A DNA stretch of 64,000 nucleotides from Pirellulales bacterium. GTDB lineage: Bacteria > Planctomycetota > Planctomycetia > Pirellulales > Thermoguttaceae. The translations under genes and the position numbers were made by a program. The DNA is taken from the NCBI GenBank assembly GCA_016931995.1, contig JAFGDS010000042.1, forward strand, positions 62,001-126,000. Direction: 5' to 3'. The notes beneath the pieces were generated by a model. That model searched no databases and was not told the origin of the DNA. It saw only the letters and a program-made list of their open reading frames with translations. Shown piece after piece: positions 61,220 through 64,000 of this stretch (positions are counted from its first letter, which is position 1; every line of letters begins with the position of its first letter).

Positions 61220-62170
61220 CTACTCGGGCGATTCGACGGGCTCGCCGTTGTCCACGGTCGCCATGGCCACAAGGATGCTCGTATCGAGCGAATCCGACAG
61301 GAAGTGGGTGGCCCCGTCGGCAAAAACCGTCATGAACCCGTTGGCGTGCCAGCTCTTCCAGCCGTTTTTGCAGAACACCGACGGGGCGCCATTGAGGGCC
61401 GCCATGCAGGCGTCGTAGTCGGCCAACAGCGATCGGCCATCGGCGAACGTGGTTGCCACGGAATAGCCGTACGTATTGGCCCAATACGTCGCGCGGCCCG
61501 GGTGCGTCGTCGGCGCGTGTTCGCCGACCATCAGGGTCTTGGACGTGCCGTCGGTGACGTCGTCGATGGATTCGGGTTCGTTGAACGGAGTGTCCTTGCC
61601 CACAAAATGAAGGACGCCGCGCCACGTCTCCGGACAGAAAGAAGTGCCGGCTTGCGCCATGTACAGACACGCGCCTCCGGCGCCAACCTCGGATCGGCCC
61701 ACGTTCCCCCGGTACGAACCGCGGCGAAACGGCAGGCCGGACACCGGCCCCGTGTCGGGTACGCCCAGGGCGCCGCCGTCCGACTCGGCCGGGCAGACGT
61801 AGACGCTCACGAACGTCTCGCGGAGGTCCTGGTTCTGCGGATCCTGATTGTAGTATTCCGGATTGTACTTATCGAACACGGGCTTCATCTCGAGGTACGG
61901 CAGAATGGAGATCGCCCAGCCGATGCGAGTCTTGGTCCCGCAGCACGGGCCATCCATCACCACCCCCGGTGGAAAGGAGCGAATTGCCTCGTGGTAGCCT
62001 TGCAGGGCCAGGCCGATCTGTTTCAGATTGTTGCCGCAATGGATGCGCCGAGCCGCCTCGCGCGCGGCTTGAACGGCCGGCAGCAGCATCGCAATGAGAA
62101 CGCCAATGATCGCGATGACCACCAGCAGTTCGACCAACGTGAATGCGCTTCGTCGCGACGTGCCTTTCAT
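61220..62170 (-). CDS. DUF1559-type pseudopilin-like protein
   Basis: The N-terminus has a prepilin-type signal (RRSAFTLVELLVVIAIIGVL) for cleavage and N-methylation and a following hydrophobic helix, then the conserved REAARRIHCGNNLKQIGLAL block that defines the family. C-terminal SDGGALGVPDTG and VFADGATHFLSDSLDTSILV are also typical. These proteins are exported by a type II/IV pilus-like machinery and are greatly expanded in planctomycetes. Function unknown. It is followed closely by the lipoprotein gene, likely in one transcript. Confidence 0.92.
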   Translation of the reverse strand: MKGTSRRSAFTLVELLVVIAIIGVLIAMLLPAVQAAREAARRIHCGNNLKQIGLALQGYHEAIRSFPPGVVMDGPCCGTKTRIGWAISILPYLEMKPVFDKYNPEYYNQDPQNQDLRETFVSVYVCPAESDGGALGVPDTGPVSGLPFRRGSYRGNVGRSEVGAGGACLYMAQAGTSFCPETWRGVLHFVGKDTPFNEPESIDDVTDGTSKTLMVGEHAPTTHPGRATYWANTYGYSVATTFADGRSLLADYDACMAALNGAPSVFCKNGWKSWHANGFMTVFADGATHFLSDSLDTSILVAMATVDNGEPVESPE

Positions 62171-62220
62171 CGTGTCGTCCCCAACCGTCCCCGGCCAAAT
62201 GTCCCTTCTTCGGCGAACGT

Positions 62221-63291
62221 TCACTGTTTTGCCTGCCTCGGCGCGTAGCGCCGGTACGTCACCAGGCCCACCAGACAGCAGCTCACCAGCCCCGGCGCCG
62301 CGCCGGGCTCCGCGACGACCGTCTTGCCCGGCCAGTCCCACGTCACCAGATCGTCGCTCCAGGCAATGCCCAGGGAAGCCATTCCGTGCGTCTCGGGCGA
62401 GAATCCCTTCCGCGAGCCGTGGAAGAACATCACGTACTTGCCCACGCGCGGCTCGTCGCGCAAATCCAGGACGAAGCCGGCCGTCAGCCGGCCGCTCGCC
62501 CAGGGCCAATCCGCTTGCCCCAGCGTCAGCAGGCGGTCGTGGCTCCAATCCTTCGCGGCCAGGTCGGAAGAATGGTAGACCTTGACGCCGTTGCCGGGCG
62601 AAGCGAACATCACGTACTGGTCGCCGTCGCGGAGAATGCACGCGTTCTCGCCGATCGAAGCGTTGCTGCCAACGTACGTCCAATTCACAAGGTCGCGCGA
62701 CCAGGAGCGGCTCACGCCGTTCTGTTTGTAGAAGCACCACCACTTGCCCGGCTCGTCCTTGTCCTCGACAAGATAAGGGTCGATCATCCGCCCCATGTCG
62801 GCCTGCGCCACGTTCGGTCCCTTGACGCGCAGCAACGTCGCGTCGCCCCAGTTAACCAGGTCGTCGCTGGACATCGTCCAGATGCGGGAATCCCGGCTGC
62901 CGGTGGTCTGCCCGCCGACCGTGGGATACGTCTGCAGGCACATGATCCACTTGCCGCCGTGCCGGATGACGTTGCCGGGACTGCTGTAGTTGAGCGACCG
63001 GTCCCGGGGCGTGAACGCCACCGGCGCCGGCGGGGTCCACGTTTTCAAATCGCTGCTCTGGCTGTGCGCCGTCACGGTGATGAGCCCTCCGTCCGACGGA
63101 TCCAGGCTGGCTACCGTGCAGTAGAGATGGAAGATGCCGTCGTGATAGACCACGGTGGGGTCGCGATAGGCCGTCGCCTCGTCGCCCTGGAAGATCACGG
63201 GTGACGCCAGATCGAAGAGCAAGGACGTCTCCGCCGTTGCCGACGAAACGGAAGCAAGCAGCAAAGCAAAGCACATAATGGAGCGTGTCAC
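62221..63291 (-). CDS. Exported glycoside hydrolase family 43-like (five-bladed propeller) protein
   Basis: A signal peptide (MCFALLLASVSSATAE) precedes a propeller-like protein with blade signatures: RDPTVVYHDGIFHLYCTVA, GGKWIMCLQTYP, MIDPYLVEDKDEPGKWWCFY, GDQYVMFASPGN, GKYVMFFHGS and WSDDLVTWDWPGK. The Asp of the first RDP motif fits a GH43/GH32-like active site; full catalytic assignment was not possible. It likely processes or binds glycans outside the cytoplasm. The start is GTG at 63291 with GAGGAAAT upstream; ATG at 63276 is an alternative. Confidence 0.78.
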   Translation of the reverse strand: MTRSIMCFALLLASVSSATAETSLLFDLASPVIFQGDEATAYRDPTVVYHDGIFHLYCTVASLDPSDGGLITVTAHSQSSDLKTWTPPAPVAFTPRDRSLNYSSPGNVIRHGGKWIMCLQTYPTVGGQTTGSRDSRIWTMSSDDLVNWGDATLLRVKGPNVAQADMGRMIDPYLVEDKDEPGKWWCFYKQNGVSRSWSRDLVNWTYVGSNASIGENACILRDGDQYVMFASPGNGVKVYHSSDLAAKDWSHDRLLTLGQADWPWASGRLTAGFVLDLRDEPRVGKYVMFFHGSRKGFSPETHGMASLGIAWSDDLVTWDWPGKTVVAEPGAAPGLVSCCLVGLVTYRRYAPRQAKQ

Positions 63292-63398
63292 GCGGTATTT
63301 CCTCGTCTAGGGGGGGCTGCTCCGAACGAAGAACGTCGGGGCGAGGGCGGCCCACGCGATCACGCGGATCGGATCGCCGCCCTCGCCCCTGGTCTATT

Positions 63399-64000
63399 CT
63401 ACTTCCGTCGGCGCCGCGCGCCGGCCAGCAGGCCGACAAGGCCGGTGGTCAACAGGGCGAGCGCGCCGGGTTCGGGAATCAGGGAGACGCCGTTTCCCGC
63501 GGCGTCCAGCACGACGAAGGCGTTGCCGCCGGCCACGGAGCCGCCCATCGCGCCGACCACCGTGCTTCCCAGGCCGCTTGTGTAGCGCCACGTCAATCCG
63601 CCGGCCACGGCCGAATTGCCCGCTCCGGCGTTAAACGCCGCCTCGACGGCCAGGATCTGCTCGTAGTCGGCCATGCTCACGCCGGCGAATCGGCCCAATC
63701 CGTTCACCAGCGCGACGTTGGCGGGCGTGACCGTGTCGGTCATCACCGCAAGATCGTCCAACATGCCACCCAGCGCTCCTTCGGCGCTTCGCGCGTGGTA
63801 GCCGATCTTGCCCAGCGTGAAACCGGAGACGGTCCCAATTTCCGAGTTCGTCAACGTGCAATCCTGCATGCCGTCCACGTAGCCCCAGATGGTTTGGGTC
63901 GCTCCGTCATAAACGTAGCTGAGGTTGTGCCACTGTTCATCGCGAACGTTGGTCGCGCCGGCGGGTTCGACGGCCTTTTTGGCCGCGTCGCGCGCAAAGG
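63399..64000 (-). CDS. LamG-type PEP-CTERM protein, partial
   Basis: The gene enters from the right edge; its start lies outside the window. The visible 200 residues hold a LamG/concanavalin-like domain (QWHNLSYVYDGATQTIWGYV; LTNSEIGTVSGFTLGKIGYH; GGMLDDLAVMTDTVTPANVA) and a PEP-CTERM tail (IPEPGALALLTTGLVGLLAG then RRRRK). Here the signal reads IPEP rather than VPEP. It is probably a surface carbohydrate-binding or matrix protein. Confidence 0.8.
   Translation of the reverse strand, partial: FARDAAKKAVEPAGATNVRDEQWHNLSYVYDGATQTIWGYVDGMQDCTLTNSEIGTVSGFTLGKIGYHARSAEGALGGMLDDLAVMTDTVTPANVALVNGLGRFAGVSMADYEQILAVEAAFNAGAGNSAVAGGLTWRYTSGLGSTVVGAMGGSVAGGNAFVVLDAAGNGVSLIPEPGALALLTTGLVGLLAGARRRRK

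Overview
The window reads as one contiguous piece of a high-GC Planctomycetota chromosome, probably Pirellulales-like (inference from gene content). Indicators are five proteins with PEP-CTERM sorting tails, two dockerin-type calcium-binding repeats, a DUF1559-type pseudopilin-like protein, many Sec/Tat-exported proteins of unknown role, exported sugar hydrolases, and dense palindromic intergenic repeats. Most long opposite-strand reading frames are codon-bias shadows of real genes.

Layout. 1-13.6 kb: a cut-off HTH/receiver-like protein, exported proteins with PKD-like and TPR-like parts, a Tat-exported sugar-isomerase-like protein, an exported EEP-fold phosphatase/nuclease, a FeeM-like acyltransferase, an FHA membrane protein and glycerate 2-kinase. 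14-22 kb: an M64-type peptidase with dockerin and PEP-CTERM tails, a large PEP-CTERM beta-repeat protein and a GH2 glycosidase. 22.5-30.7 kb: the cobalamin methyltransferase CobL, a small membrane protein, an amidase, then a polyphosphate cluster (CHAD protein, PPX with HD domain, PPK1; the last two overlap by ATGA). 31-41.4 kb: SerC, a PLP decarboxylase translationally coupled to an ACT protein, a lipoprotein hydrolase, a 1316-residue exported protein, a membrane diguanylate cyclase and a 29-residue basic protein.

41.5-45.5 kb is the standout. A visibly A/T-richer 3,942-bp segment has perfect 16-bp terminal inverted repeats and an exact 9-bp target duplication (GGAATAAGG). It carries a single-ORF IS1-type DDE transposase in its middle and a cargo: a HigB/Gp49-like toxin, a HigA-like antitoxin and a SecB-like chaperone (a toxin-antitoxin-chaperone module with a palindromic operator), a small ribbon-helix-helix-like protein with its own inverted-repeat operator, two adjacent structurally odd tRNA-like genes, and a coiled-coil/winged-helix-like protein behind a near-consensus promoter. 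It sits just upstream of an HDOD regulator gene.

45.7-64 kb: the HDOD protein, a family-9 glycosyltransferase, a YgiQ-type radical SAM protein whose frame has absorbed three copies of the local palindromic repeat, two paralogous PEP-CTERM proteins, an Eis-like acetyltransferase, an overlapping GT2/BshC-like pair, an exported isoaspartyl methyltransferase, an AAA ATPase, a planctomycete lipoprotein, the DUF1559 protein, a GH43-like hydrolase and a cut-off LamG/PEP-CTERM protein.

The palindromic repeat with core CACTGGC-N4-GCCAGTG recurs at about ten intergenic sites, inside ygiQ, and at the 3' end of the M64 peptidase gene, so it shapes coding sequence here as well as spacers.
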